From Pleurotus djamor (lineage: Eukaryota; Basidiomycota; Agaricomycetes; Agaricales; Pleurotaceae), in contig JAPEVF010001166.1 in assembly GCA_029747585.1 (NCBI GenBank), positions 1-13,059 on the forward strand: a DNA stretch of 13,059 nt, written 5' to 3'. A program made the position numbers and the translations under genes. Under the pieces are notes generated by a model. The model saw only the letters and a list, made by a program, of their open reading frames with translations, was not told the DNA's origin and made no database searches. Below are positions 1 through 8,348 of this stretch, piece by piece. How positions within the stretch are numbered: the first letter of the stretch is position 1; every line of letters starts with the position of its first letter.

Positions 1-1
1 T

Positions 2-3000
2 GAACACGAAGACAGGGATTGCCCTTGCCATTTTGATTTGCAGTATATGACCAAGGAAGAGGCCGAACGCCTGCTGGACAAACTGTCACGGTCCACCAAG
101 ACGAACCCCCAAGTCAAAGACAAGACGAAGGAACTGTCCCAACGCCGACGAATCCCTGGTACACCGTCAACGGCGTTTAACCGCTTCTCCTGCCTCCCTG
201 TGGAAGAGCCAAGTGTGGTAACGGAAACGAATCCCGAAGAAATGAATCCCGCACCTACACCAGCGAATCCCGATACCCCGCAGGAAAGCAAAGGTGTACC
301 AACACCCCCCAAAACCCGAAGGCCTGGCTGGGAGAAACGACTACCCAAGAGGTTTCAAGTCTCTGCAACGCCGTCCGCTCTCTCATTGGACATGGACATC
401 TCTGTTCAAGCAACTGATACCGAATCCCGCTTCCATTTGCACGCCCTCCTCGACAGCGGAGCGTCGGGATTGTTCATCCACCCCAGCTACGTCGAGAAGT
501 GTGGTTTTTCGACAAGACCTCTCTCATCCCCAATCCCGGTCTACAATGTCGACGGCACCATGAACCAGGAAGGCTCCATTCGTGAAGTTGTGGACTTGGT
601 CTTGCGCTACAAGGATCACTCTGAGCGGGCGCTATTCGCAGTCACCAACATTGGCAAGCAAGATATCATTGTCGGCTACTCTTGGCTCAAGGAACACAAT
701 CCCGAGGTCAACTGGCAAACCAAGGAAGTCAAAATGAGCCGTTGCCCTCGAGTTTGCAGTACTTGCCGAGAGGAACTCAAAGAGATTCGCCGTATTCGAC
801 ATCGCGAATCCCGACACTTGCGCCAATGCCGACTCGGTCCAACGCCGTTCATCGATGACGAACCTGTGGACTTGCCTGCGCTGTTGGAGACAGATGACTC
901 TGACGATCCAGATGTCTATGAGCCGAATGCCGGAGACCGTCTGTTCTCTGCAATCCCGCCCCCAACGCCGGAATACGCCGTTCAAATTCGATCCATGGAA
1001 ATTCGCGCCTCCGAAACCATCTCCCAACGCCTTGCGATCGCCTTTCAGAAGAACAAGGCTGCCGAACCCCGGAATGCCGACTTTCCAGACCTCTTTACGG
1101 AGTTCGAGTCGGTATTCGCCAAGGAGGCATTCGATGAACTTCCCCAATCCCGACCATGGGACCATGCCATTGAGTTAGTTGATGGTTCTGAGCCAGCCAA
1201 CTGCAAGGTGTATCCCTTGTCCCCAGTCGAACAGCGCGAACTCGACGCTTTCATCGAAGAGAACTTGAATACCGGTCGCATACGCCCTTCGAAATCCCCA
1301 ATGGCGTCCCCGGTATTCTTCATCAAGAAGAAAGATGGTTCTCTCAGACTTGTGCAGGACTACCGAAAATTGAACTCCATGACTATCAAGAATCGGTATC
1401 CAATCCCGCTCATCTCTGAACTCGTTGACAAGTTGAAAAATGCGCGCTACTTCACCAAGCTCGATGTTCGATGGGGCTACAACAATGTCAGGATCAAGGA
1501 AGGCGATGAATGGAAGGCGGCGTTCAGGACGAACCGCGGTCTCTTCGAACCCCTCGTCATGTTTTTCGGTCTCACCAACTCCCCCGGCACTTTCCAAACA
1601 ATGATGAACGACTTGTTTCGGGATTTGATTACTGAAGGTGTGGTTGTTATCTACTTGGATGACATCCTCATCTTCACCGAATCCCGAGACGAACACCGGA
1701 AAGTGCTTCGGCGAGTCTTGAAGATATTGCAAGACAACAAGCTCTATCTTCGACCCGAAAAATGTGAGTTCGAACAGACCAAGATTGAATACCTGGGAGT
1801 GGTGGTCTCTGAAGGCAAAGTCGAGATGGATCCCGCGAAGATTGCTGGTGTCGCAGAGTGGCCCGAACCCCGGAATCAGACTGAACTCCAGTCTTTCCTG
1901 GGTTTCGTCAACTTCTATCGGCGTTTCATGAAGGACTACTCGCACATCGCTCGACCGCTATTCGACATCCAGAACGCCAAAGAATGGACTTGGACAGGTC
2001 GCGAACGAACGGCGTTCGAGCAGATCAAGCGACTCATCACCTCCGAACCCATCTTGGCGGCTCCCATTGAATCCCGGCCATGGCGACTTGAGGCTGACAG
2101 CTCAGACTTTGCAACTGGCGCTGTTCTCTCGCAGTTGAACCCCGAGGACGACAAATGGCATCCTGTAGCTTTCTTTTCCAAATCCCTATCCCCGGCAGAG
2201 CGCAACTACGAGATTCACGATAAAGAGATGCTTTCAATTATTCGTGGACTTGAAGAATGGCGGCATTACCTGGAAGGTGCTGAATCGGAGTTTGAGATAT
2301 GGACTGACCACAAGAATCTAGAGTATTTCACCAAGGCGCAGAAACTCAATCGCCGTCAAGCTAGATGGTCTCTCTATCTATCCCGCTTTGATTTCACTCT
2401 TCACCACCGACCTGGCCGTTCTATGGGGAAACCCGATGCTCTATCCCGCCGTGCTGACCATGGCAATGGAAGGGACGACAACCAGAACCAAGTACTTCTG
2501 AAACCCGCTTTCTTCGCCGTTCGAGCAGTCGAAACGGCGTTGGAAGGGGAGGAAAGAGGTATTCTGGGTGAAATCCGCGCGGGATTGCGCTCTGGGACTC
2601 TGGAAGAACCTGTTGCAAAGGCTGCTCTTGAAGTCAAAAAGCTTCGGGGTTCACGCAAAGCCGTTCGGGGCTCAGAATGGGAAGAAGACAATGGTCTGCT
2701 GCTTTTTCGAGGCAAAGTCTATGTGCCGAATACCGGAGATCTTCGACGCCGTATCGTTGAACAGCACCACGACTCCAAGGTAGCTGGACACCCTGGTCGT
2801 TTCAAGACATTGGAACTCGTATCCCGCAACTACTGGTGGCCCAACCTCTCTCGTTACATTGGCTCCTACACCAAGCATTGTGACTTGTGTCTTCGCACCA
2901 AGCCTCAACGCCGAATGCCATTGGGAGAGCTAACGCCGTTGGAAATCCCTGAAGAGCGGTGGAAACGCATCAGTGTCGACTTTATTGTTGAGCTCCCTCA

Positions 3001-4120
3001 GTCTGATGGTTATGATGCCATCATGAATGTGGTTGACTACGTCAGTAAACGAGCTCACTTTATCCCGACACACACCACCGTTTCGGCATTGGGCGCGGCC
3101 AACTTGTTCCTTCAACATGTCTGGAAACTCCACGGGCTTCCGAACGCCGTTGTCTCAGATCGTGGAACGCAGTTCATTGCGGAGTTCACGCGGGAAATTT
3201 ACGAAAAACTCGGGATTCAACTTGCAGCATCGACGTCTTACCATCCTCAAACAGATGGTCAGACCGAACGGTGTAATCAAGAACTGGAACAGTACCTTCG
3301 GACTTACACGAATCAGCGTCAAAACAACTGGGCTCAACTCTTGCCAATGGCGGAATTCGCATACAACAACCACATCCATAATACGACTCAGCAAACGCCG
3401 TTCATCCTTGACACTGGCCGTCATCCCCGCATGGGATTCGAACCCCGGACCAGTGGTCGAGTTGAAGAAGCAAAGGAGTTCGTATCCCGGATGAAAACCG
3501 CTGTTGAAGAAGCGAAGTCTGCCATTGCCAAAGCCCAGGACGACATGAAGAGGTACTATGACCAACGCCGAACGCCGATGCCACATCTGAATCCCGGTGA
3601 CAAGGTCTGGCTCGACTCGTCCGATATTAATCTTTATCAACCCTCCAAGAAACTTGCACATGCGCGCTTAGGCCCATACAAGATTCTTGCAAAGGTTGGA
3701 AAGATGTCTTATCGTCTTGAGTTGCCACCAGCCCTATCCCGCCTCCACCCGGTATTCCCAATTGTGAAGCTGACGCCTTGGGATGAGGACCCAATCGAAT
3801 CCCGGAGACCACGAACCCCGCCGCCTCCTGAGCTTGTCGACGGCGAAGAAGAATATGAGGTAGACTTTATCAAGAACAGTCGACGTTTTGGAAGATGGAA
3901 AAAGCTTCAATACCTTGTGCACTGGAAAGGCCACGGGATTGAAGCAGACACTTGGGAACCAGTCGAAAACCTGGGTAACGCAAAGAAGAAGATAGCGGAA
4001 TTCCACAAGGCGAATCCCGACGCGATTCAAGCTGCGAACGCTGCTCTCAGCATATGGCAGAGCAGAACAGATGTGAAGGCTGCCGCGGAGAACTGGCGAA
4101 GGAAACANGAACCCCACTGN
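2..4120 (+). CDS. Chromovirus (Ty3/Gypsy) polyprotein, 5'-partial
   Basis: Pol-type polyprotein of a chromodomain LTR retrotransposon. The frame is open to the left edge (first ATG at 47), so Gag lies outside. Residues are counted from nt 38. The protease has DSGA at 139-142. Reverse transcriptase spans about 390-580 with YLDD at 539-542. RNase H has acidic residues D687, E730 and D757. The integrase zinc finger has H911, H918, C948 and C951. The integrase core has D981, D1041 and E1077, giving exactly 35 residues between the last two (DD35E). A module with LNPGDKVWL and RLGPYKI follows, then a chromodomain at about 1273-1325. Order PR-RT-RH-IN-chromodomain is diagnostic of chromoviruses. No stop or frameshift interrupts it, so it could be recent and coding-competent. 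The natural stop is probably the ambiguous TGN codon at 4118-4120; the frame stays open to 4282 if that base is not A. Unusual short words recur throughout (separate entry). Confidence 0.95.
4108..4120. other. Ambiguous bases at the end of the polyprotein
   Basis: N occurs at 4108 and 4120. The second makes the codon TGN, which is a stop if the base is A. Past it the frame enters a pyrimidine tract that gives a low-complexity F/L/S tail, unlike a real C-terminus, so a stop here is likely. A third N is at 8570. Confidence 0.8.
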
Positions 4121-4144
4121 ATTCGTCATTTCGGGATTCGCCAA

Positions 4145-4206
4145 TCCCTCACTCTTTTCCTTTTCTCTCTTTTCTCTCTCTCACCTTCCTTTCTTTCCTT
4201 TCCTTC
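4145..4206 (+). other. Pyrimidine-rich tract after the polyprotein
   Basis: About 60 nt made almost only of C and T, lying between the likely polyprotein stop and the hairpins. LTR elements usually carry a purine tract on this strand just before the 3' LTR. This one has the opposite polarity, so it is not a standard polypurine tract. Confidence 0.7.
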
Positions 4207-4215
4207 GTTACAAGT

Positions 4216-4250
4216 CGAATCCCGTACGAACGCCGTTCAGTCGGGATTCG
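4216..4250. repeat. Hairpin built from both retroelement words
   Basis: The left arm CGAATCCCG (4216-4224) and right arm CGGGATTCG (4242-4250) are perfect 9-bp complements. The second word, AACGCCGTT (4229-4237), sits in the loop. All three pieces belong to the families dispersed through the coding region, here packed together in probable non-coding sequence. A further CGGGATTCG lies at 4132-4140. Confidence 0.85.
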
Positions 4251-4265
4251 GTACCATTGTGCGCT

Positions 4266-4282
4266 CTACAGCATTGCTGTAG
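4266..4282. repeat. Short perfect inverted repeat
   Basis: CTACAGC (4266-4272) and GCTGTAG (4276-4282) pair perfectly around a 3-nt loop. It lies where the polyprotein-like sequence gives way to AT-rich DNA, close to a possible LTR start (TGT at 4278 or 4290). Confidence 0.7.
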
Positions 4283-4470
4283 AACACATGTTACTTTACA
4301 TCTTACTTATAATTATTAGGTACTGTCCATAGTTAGTATATAGAGCCGCCCTAGGTGGGTGGGAATCCTTAGCCTTTTCTCTTTGGATTCCCTCCACCTA
4401 GGTGAGTAGGTACTTAGCTACTTCTAGCTATTACCAATATACTTCGGATTCCCTCCACCTAGGAGTTCCC
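4283..4470 (+). other. Possible 3' LTR or LTR fragment, ends unresolved
   Basis: Non-coding stretch right after the retroelement. It has a TATA-like TATATAG at 4337-4343 followed by a strong CCTAGG stem-loop, a plausible U3/R layout. Without the 5' LTR in view there is nothing to align it to, and no TG...CA boundary or target duplication can be shown. Confidence 0.3.
4350..4463. repeat. CCTAGG-cored repeat set (one inverted, two direct copies)
   Basis: GGATTCCCTCCACCTAGG occurs exactly at 4385-4402 and 4446-4463, 61 bp apart. The near-complement CCTAGGTGGGTGGGAATCC at 4350-4368 pairs with the first copy around a 16-nt loop, with one small bulge. The stem would be stable in RNA. It could be part of an LTR polyadenylation structure or a remnant of a small inverted-repeat element. 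Confidence 0.8.
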
Positions 4471-4709
4471 CTGAGCCCCTCTTGGAGTTGCCCTTGCAAT
4501 GACCAAAGGGTGTTAATCTATACTTTTAATCACAACAGAAAACCAATACTGGTGGTTTATAATTCCATCACTTTTGATAGTATTTCAGAAAGGACTTGTT
4601 GCTCATTGACCAACCACTGTCAGATCTTTCCAATTCCCAAGCTTTCTCAAGCTGCAGAATTAACCTTTACAAGAACCAGTAGACTAGTGAAGTAGATGTA
4701 TATTCCTAG
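4464..4709. other. AT-rich spacer, 3' flank of the minus-strand gene
   Basis: No convincing gene. A 28-codon minus-strand stretch ending in TGA (about 4574-4660) looks mildly protein-like and could be an alternative last exon of the neighbouring gene. No AATAAA signal was seen. Confidence 0.4.
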
Positions 4710-6351
4710 CTAGTTTGCAAAGAATTGTGATAGGGAATGTAAGCCTGTTTCATCTGATCATTAGTATTTTCAAAATAGATCATTATATATAACCTAAAAA
4801 AAGGCAGGCTTACCATAGTTCACTTCATTCAATAAAATTCCATGCTTATCAACTTGTCTATTCAGTGCCTCATCCATCTCCTCCCATTGAATATGCATTG
4901 GAGGTCCTATATCCATAGCAACATGGGTGTTGTTTCTGGCTATATCAGCCTCATTTTGCATGGCCTTGGTTAAAGTGGCATCCAGAGAATTTTCCACAGT
5001 GTTTGAATAAGTAGGAATTGTCTCTAAAATGATGAATCCAATTCTGTTCTTTAAAGCTTGAAGGTCTTCTTCAGTAGGTTCAGTTGGATCTTCTTCCTTT
5101 AGTTCTATTTCTTCTTGAAAAATCTTTTGAAGAAGGTGCTAAATTAAATCATAGGGGTGAGAAAGTAAAGAACTAAAAAAAAGTGCAGCATACCTTTTCC
5201 TCTTTTCTTAATTGTTTTGGGACTCCTTGCCTGTATTTGTACCTATAAACTGACTGTTCCCCTATTACCTCAGACATTTCTATCACATATTTAGGCAACT
5301 CTTTGGTTAAAGTATTTTTCCATGTGATTTGGGCCTTGTGGTATAATTCAGCAAGCTTGTGCCCAACTTGCTGTTCATGCCGGTGAGTATCCAGATTCTT
5401 GTCCTGCATTCTGTTAGATCATCAAGGTAGCAGCAATAGAACTAGAAGCAAACCTCTGAATTCAGAGAAGACAATATTCTGTATTCTGAAAGGTATACTT
5501 TTAGTTGTATTTCTTTATATATCTTGATTATATACTTACCATTGTTTTGTTCCTATTCATACATGAGCATTTAGTATCAATTGGTTATTAGTGAATTCCA
5601 ACTGAAATCCAGATGGATACATACCTGAAGAAAAGGCATTTCCTCATTTTCATCCTTTGGAAAAAATATTAATATCAACTGCATTGGGGTGGAAAACAGC
5701 AATTTTCCCACACTATCATTTGCCACCTATACCATCAATATTTTATGTTAGTTATTTATCTGTGGGAAAGTTTGAGGCTTACAGCTGGTCCACTTCTAAA
5801 CCCTGCATTCAGGGCATTAGCCAAACCCCCATTGTCAGAATTCTATGTAAATTCAGTATTTATAGAGTCACCATATTATCTATTCTATCCTACTAACTTG
5901 AATGACTCTATCTTCAGAGTTTGAGGATTCTGAATCAGTGTCCCTGTTGCTGCCTTGACCATATTTGAGTATCCAGTATTGCTAAGCATTATGTTAAAAG
6001 AAGAGTGGAAGAAGAATTACCTTGTTCACTGATTTGCTGCGCTGAAAAGTATTGATGCAGTTACAGTTAGCAATTTAGATTCCATTATTGGAAAATGCTC
6101 TAATACCTTCAGAATCACTGTAAGAGTACTCTGACTCATGATTTGTGTCCTTTTACAATATTCAAGTCAGGTTTTCATGAATGTTGTTAGGGCAGACAGA
6201 CGACCCACCTCAGATGTTGATGGAGACTCTGTTTAGAAGTAATGTTGAGATGAGCAAAGATTCCAAATAACCAGAAGGTATCCTTGAAGAAAATACCATT
6301 GGTAACATCCAAGTCCATGGTTTCATTCCTAGGATTGTCATTGAATTGCAT
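4710..6351 (-). CDS. Unknown 12-exon gene model, 323 residues
   Basis: Minus-strand exons by hand: 6351-6297, 6228-6209, 6149-6107, 6041-6021, 5953-5898, 5842-5783, 5726-5625, 5552-5540, 5485-5454, 5403-5194, 5138-4814, 4744-4710. The exons total 972 nt with no internal stop. All 11 introns are 50-72 nt with GT...AG ends, and several have good branch sites (CTAAC, CTAAT, CTGAC). The ATG at 6351 follows an in-frame TAG at 6357. The first 65 residues are acidic and rich in Ser, Asp and Glu (for example DTDSESSNSEDR), so probably disordered. The exon at 5726-5625 carries a hydrophobic patch (QLILIFFP). The two largest exons are charged and helix-like. I recognise no domain. The joins after 6021 and 6209 use weak AAG acceptors. 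Another phase-consistent 5' reading exists through the exon at 6425-6297 and a 39-nt intron, so the N-terminus is less certain than residues from about 55 on. Confidence 0.55.
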
Positions 6352-6476
6352 TTTCTAGCATCGATTGCATTAGATGAATAGTAATGTCGTATGAAAAGGC
6401 TGACGACTTCATTTGCCACAGGACTCTAAAATCAATGCTTAGATGGGAGAAACCATAAAACCAGTCCAGCTATGGT

Positions 6477-6484
6477 CTTTTATA
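6477..6484 (-). promoter_or_regulatory. TATA box for the 12-exon gene
   Basis: The minus strand reads TATAAAAG, about 125 nt upstream of the proposed ATG at 6351. The surrounding CAGGTATAAAAGACCA closely matches a second site near 7043. The same bases also look like a splice donor (CAG|GTATAA), so the reading is ambiguous. Confidence 0.45.
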
Positions 6485-6485
6485 C

Positions 6486-6937
6486 CTGGTTATCAGTCTA
6501 GAGTATGGAAACCATAAGAATTAATTTTCAGCATCAAGCTGTCTTCAGTGCAGCAACTCACCTGGTCCATGGCAAGTCCCTCAGAGAAAGTTTTGGATAA
6601 GTGATAGGCTATGAGAAAGTAGAGTTGGAATCTGAATACCTTGTCTGAAGTCTAGAGAATCACATTGGGAAAGTCAAAGTCAGTCAAATTTACTACGTCC
6701 AAAACTGTGGACGCAGAAACAACTAGCCTGCTGGATGTCAAAGTCAGATGTCGTTAGTCTAGTCTAACGACATAGACTGTCCATACCTGATGAGAGGTCT
6801 AGAGATGAAAATCCAAAATTTTGAAGTCAGTTGAAAAGTTGGCGTCAAAGTGTCCTCAGCGCCAGCAGATTCTATAACTTGCCTGCTAAAAACCATGTCA
6901 GCCTGGATGTCGTTTTTCTTTTCCAACGACCTACCAT
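6486..6937 (-). repeat. Three diverged tandem units of about 150 bp with conserved 12-nt cores
   Basis: Read on the minus strand, each unit has a CTGAC/CTGAA branch-like site, a pyrimidine stretch, CTCTAG, a 12-nt core and GTAT. The cores are at 6787-6798, 6640-6651 and 6486-6497 (spacing 147 and 154 bp). As codons they read TSHQ, TSDK and TDNQ. The sequence between cores also aligns, most clearly in the first two units: AGCAGGCAAGTT against AGCAGGCTAGTT, and ATGTCGTT...AACGAC in both. The distance from GTAGGT at 6934 to the first core and between later cores is 135-142 nt, as for equal-length introns. Possible readings: duplicated micro-exons plus introns, or promoter repeats upstream of the TATA box. 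Confidence 0.6.
6748..6773. repeat. 10-bp palindrome inside a tandem unit
   Basis: ATGTCGTTAG (6748-6757) and CTAACGACAT (6764-6773) are perfect complements around TCTAGT. The neighbouring unit keeps a shorter version, GTCGTT (6909-6914) with AACGAC (6925-6930), with an unrelated loop. Confidence 0.8.
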
Positions 6938-7034
6938 TGTATAATCTTGTTTGTTTATATTTGGTTTTATTTGGCTTCTGGCTGGATTAGGAAGGTGGTG
7001 GAAGGAGGTAAAGAGTGGTTAAAGTGTTGTTTGG

Positions 7035-7043
7035 CCTTTTATA
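7035..7043 (-). promoter_or_regulatory. Second minus-strand TATA box
   Basis: The minus strand reads TATAAAAGG, with an inverted CCAAT about 25 bp further upstream and a pyrimidine-rich run downstream. The next ATG on this strand is at 6937, directly followed by GTAGGT, a good donor. It may start a longer transcript through the tandem units. Confidence 0.45.
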
Positions 7044-7370
7044 CTGACAATTGTTGTGGCCCAATCAAGTACAAATACTAGAATTCCAGGCCATGTCCAA
7101 GATAAGTCATTGGTCCAGAAAGATTTCAAACTTCTTTTTTTTGGTCAGTAAATCTAACCCTGTTTCTTCCTAAAGTGGCCTTGCTGTTGGGTTCTTGCAT
7201 GCCATTTTGATTCCCCTCCTAGCTCCTATCAAGCCCCTTTGTCTTTCAATTCTGCCCATCATCCTTTCTGTCAGTTCCTCTTCATGTGCCATTAGTATCC
7301 TTGGTCAAGAGCACCGCTGGCCGCTACACTTTTACATCGCAACATACGTGATCCACGGCTGAGTCGAACG
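7044..7370. other. Spacer and composition boundary near 7290
   Basis: AT-rich sequence gives way to GC-richer sequence at about 7290. No gene is supported here. A T-rich run lies at 7132-7142. Confidence 0.5.
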
Positions 7371-8348
7371 ATGGTGTCCCCACCACTTAGCATCCCTCGT
7401 GAGACTACCTTTGCTCTCACGGATCTTATCATTTTCGCGTGTTTTTCAAAGTTCGTATTTTTTCGAAGCCCAGTCTTCAACGTTGCTCCCCATCATGCCA
7501 GCCCGCCATCATTGTCCCCGCATCCACGCGCTGCTTCCCTACGAAGCCGCACCTTTCTCCAACGCACCCGGTTGAAAATTCCCGCTTTCTCCCGAACTCT
7601 CCTCAAAATTCTAGTATGTGTTTCCCCGCCTTCTCGTCTATTGGCATAACATGATCCAAGTCTGCATCGAAGGGACCACATGGATCGCGCACAGATTCAC
7701 CTCGCAAACTGTCCCAGCGAGTATGTCTCTCCCCTTCTCAGTGCGAAGCGTATTGCTCAAGTCTTTATACAGTCCGTTTTTGTTGCCTAATTTCAAGGTC
7801 CCTTCGCCGTTGATCTCGTGTGAGCAGCAAATGTAGCGAGAGCGATTACATGGAGGATTTCGGTGTCTGAGATATGCGATCTGGGTAGCTCACCACACAG
7901 GTACTTACCTTATATGTGTCTGACGCCAGCTCCCCCAGCTCACTGCCCGGTTCGCATAGGCTCGGAAGTCCTAGGAGCTCACCATCCTCGACTCAGCCAA
8001 CGACTTCTATTGCAGTCACACGCAATCTGCCTAGCTCAGCGAAGATGTGGGTGTTATCGGAGCCGTCCCTCTTGGATTCGACTTCAAACCACGCGTCTAG
8101 ATCGTCCCGGTCTCATCAACAGCGCTATCCAAGAAATCATACCAGCCCATCGAAGTATTCCTGTTGAGCCTCCCACCGATGGCGACTTGAACATTCCTCA
8201 TGCTTCTATGTAAGATGGTGCAGACTTACTCAAGTGACATCATCTTCCCCCCCTTCACACCCACACCCTCAGCGCCGCCATCACGACTCGTCCTACTCCC
8301 CCTCATACACCATCATCCCTCACCAGTTACCTTCCACCATCGTCATTC
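7371..8348. other. Gene-sized stretch without a supported gene
   Basis: Short plus-strand frames overlap: one with an ATG at 7371 (92 codons), and two in different frames at 7863-8213 and 7916-8167. The 3' part of 7863-8213 (ending ...LNIPHASM) looks protein-like, the other is Ser-rich. I could not join them with phase-correct introns. It may be 5' sequence of the gene model that follows, or non-coding. Confidence 0.4.

Larger units (their letters stand above)
141..4248. repeat. Dispersed short-word families AATCCCG and AACGCCG inside the retroelement
   Basis: AATCCCG starts at 230, 245, 266, 423, 532, 698, 807, 952, 1146, 1402, 1680, 2070, 3590, 3798, 4013 and 4218. Its complement CGGGATT starts at 465, 1619, 2580, 3211, 3934, 4132 and 4242. 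ATCCCG alone adds 1830, 2380, 2443, 2821, 3062, 3484 and 3736. AACGCCG starts at 141, 367, 841, 964, 2907, 2932, 3143, 3394, 3564, 3571 and 4229, and CGGCGTT is at 171, 1518, 2010 and 2535. About 0.5 copies of a given 7-mer (both strands) would be expected by chance in 4.25 kb. By eye no AATCCCG or CGGGATT occurs in the other 8.8 kb, and only two AACGCCG (9199, 11902). Copies lie in all three codon phases, so they encode different residues (N-P, S-R, I-P). Confidence 0.85.
1..4470 (+). mobile_element. Ty3/Gypsy chromovirus LTR retrotransposon, left-truncated by the window
   Basis: The polyprotein defines the element. The internal region ends near 4120-4260. The following 200 bp hold hairpins, a TATA-like site and CCTAGG repeats, as an LTR might. 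No primer-binding site, 5' LTR or target-site duplication is in the window, so the right boundary at about 4470 is a guess. The left end lies beyond the window. Base composition falls sharply after about 4290, which suggests the element sits against or inside AT-rich DNA. Confidence 0.8.

Noticed and set aside
632..1945. Long minus-strand frames inside the retroelement (177 and 256 codons)
   Set aside because: They are antisense shadows of the protease and reverse-transcriptase coding sequence.
3431..3448. tRNA T-arm-like stretch (GGGATTCGAACCCC), and AATCCCG words resembling B-box ends
   Set aside because: No A box, cloverleaf or second arm is present, and the site lies inside conserved integrase coding sequence. 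Most AATCCCG copies lack the GGTTCGA half.
4145..4206. Pyrimidine tract as the element's polypurine tract
   Set aside because: Polarity is wrong for plus-strand priming on the coding strand.
5657..5896. Plus-strand open frame of 79 codons
   Set aside because: It is antisense to three well-phased exons of the minus-strand model and has no splice or start support.
6210..6419. Minus-strand 69-codon frame read as a gene on its own
   Set aside because: It overlaps the first exons of the 12-exon model in another frame. It survives only as the alternative 5' reading noted there.
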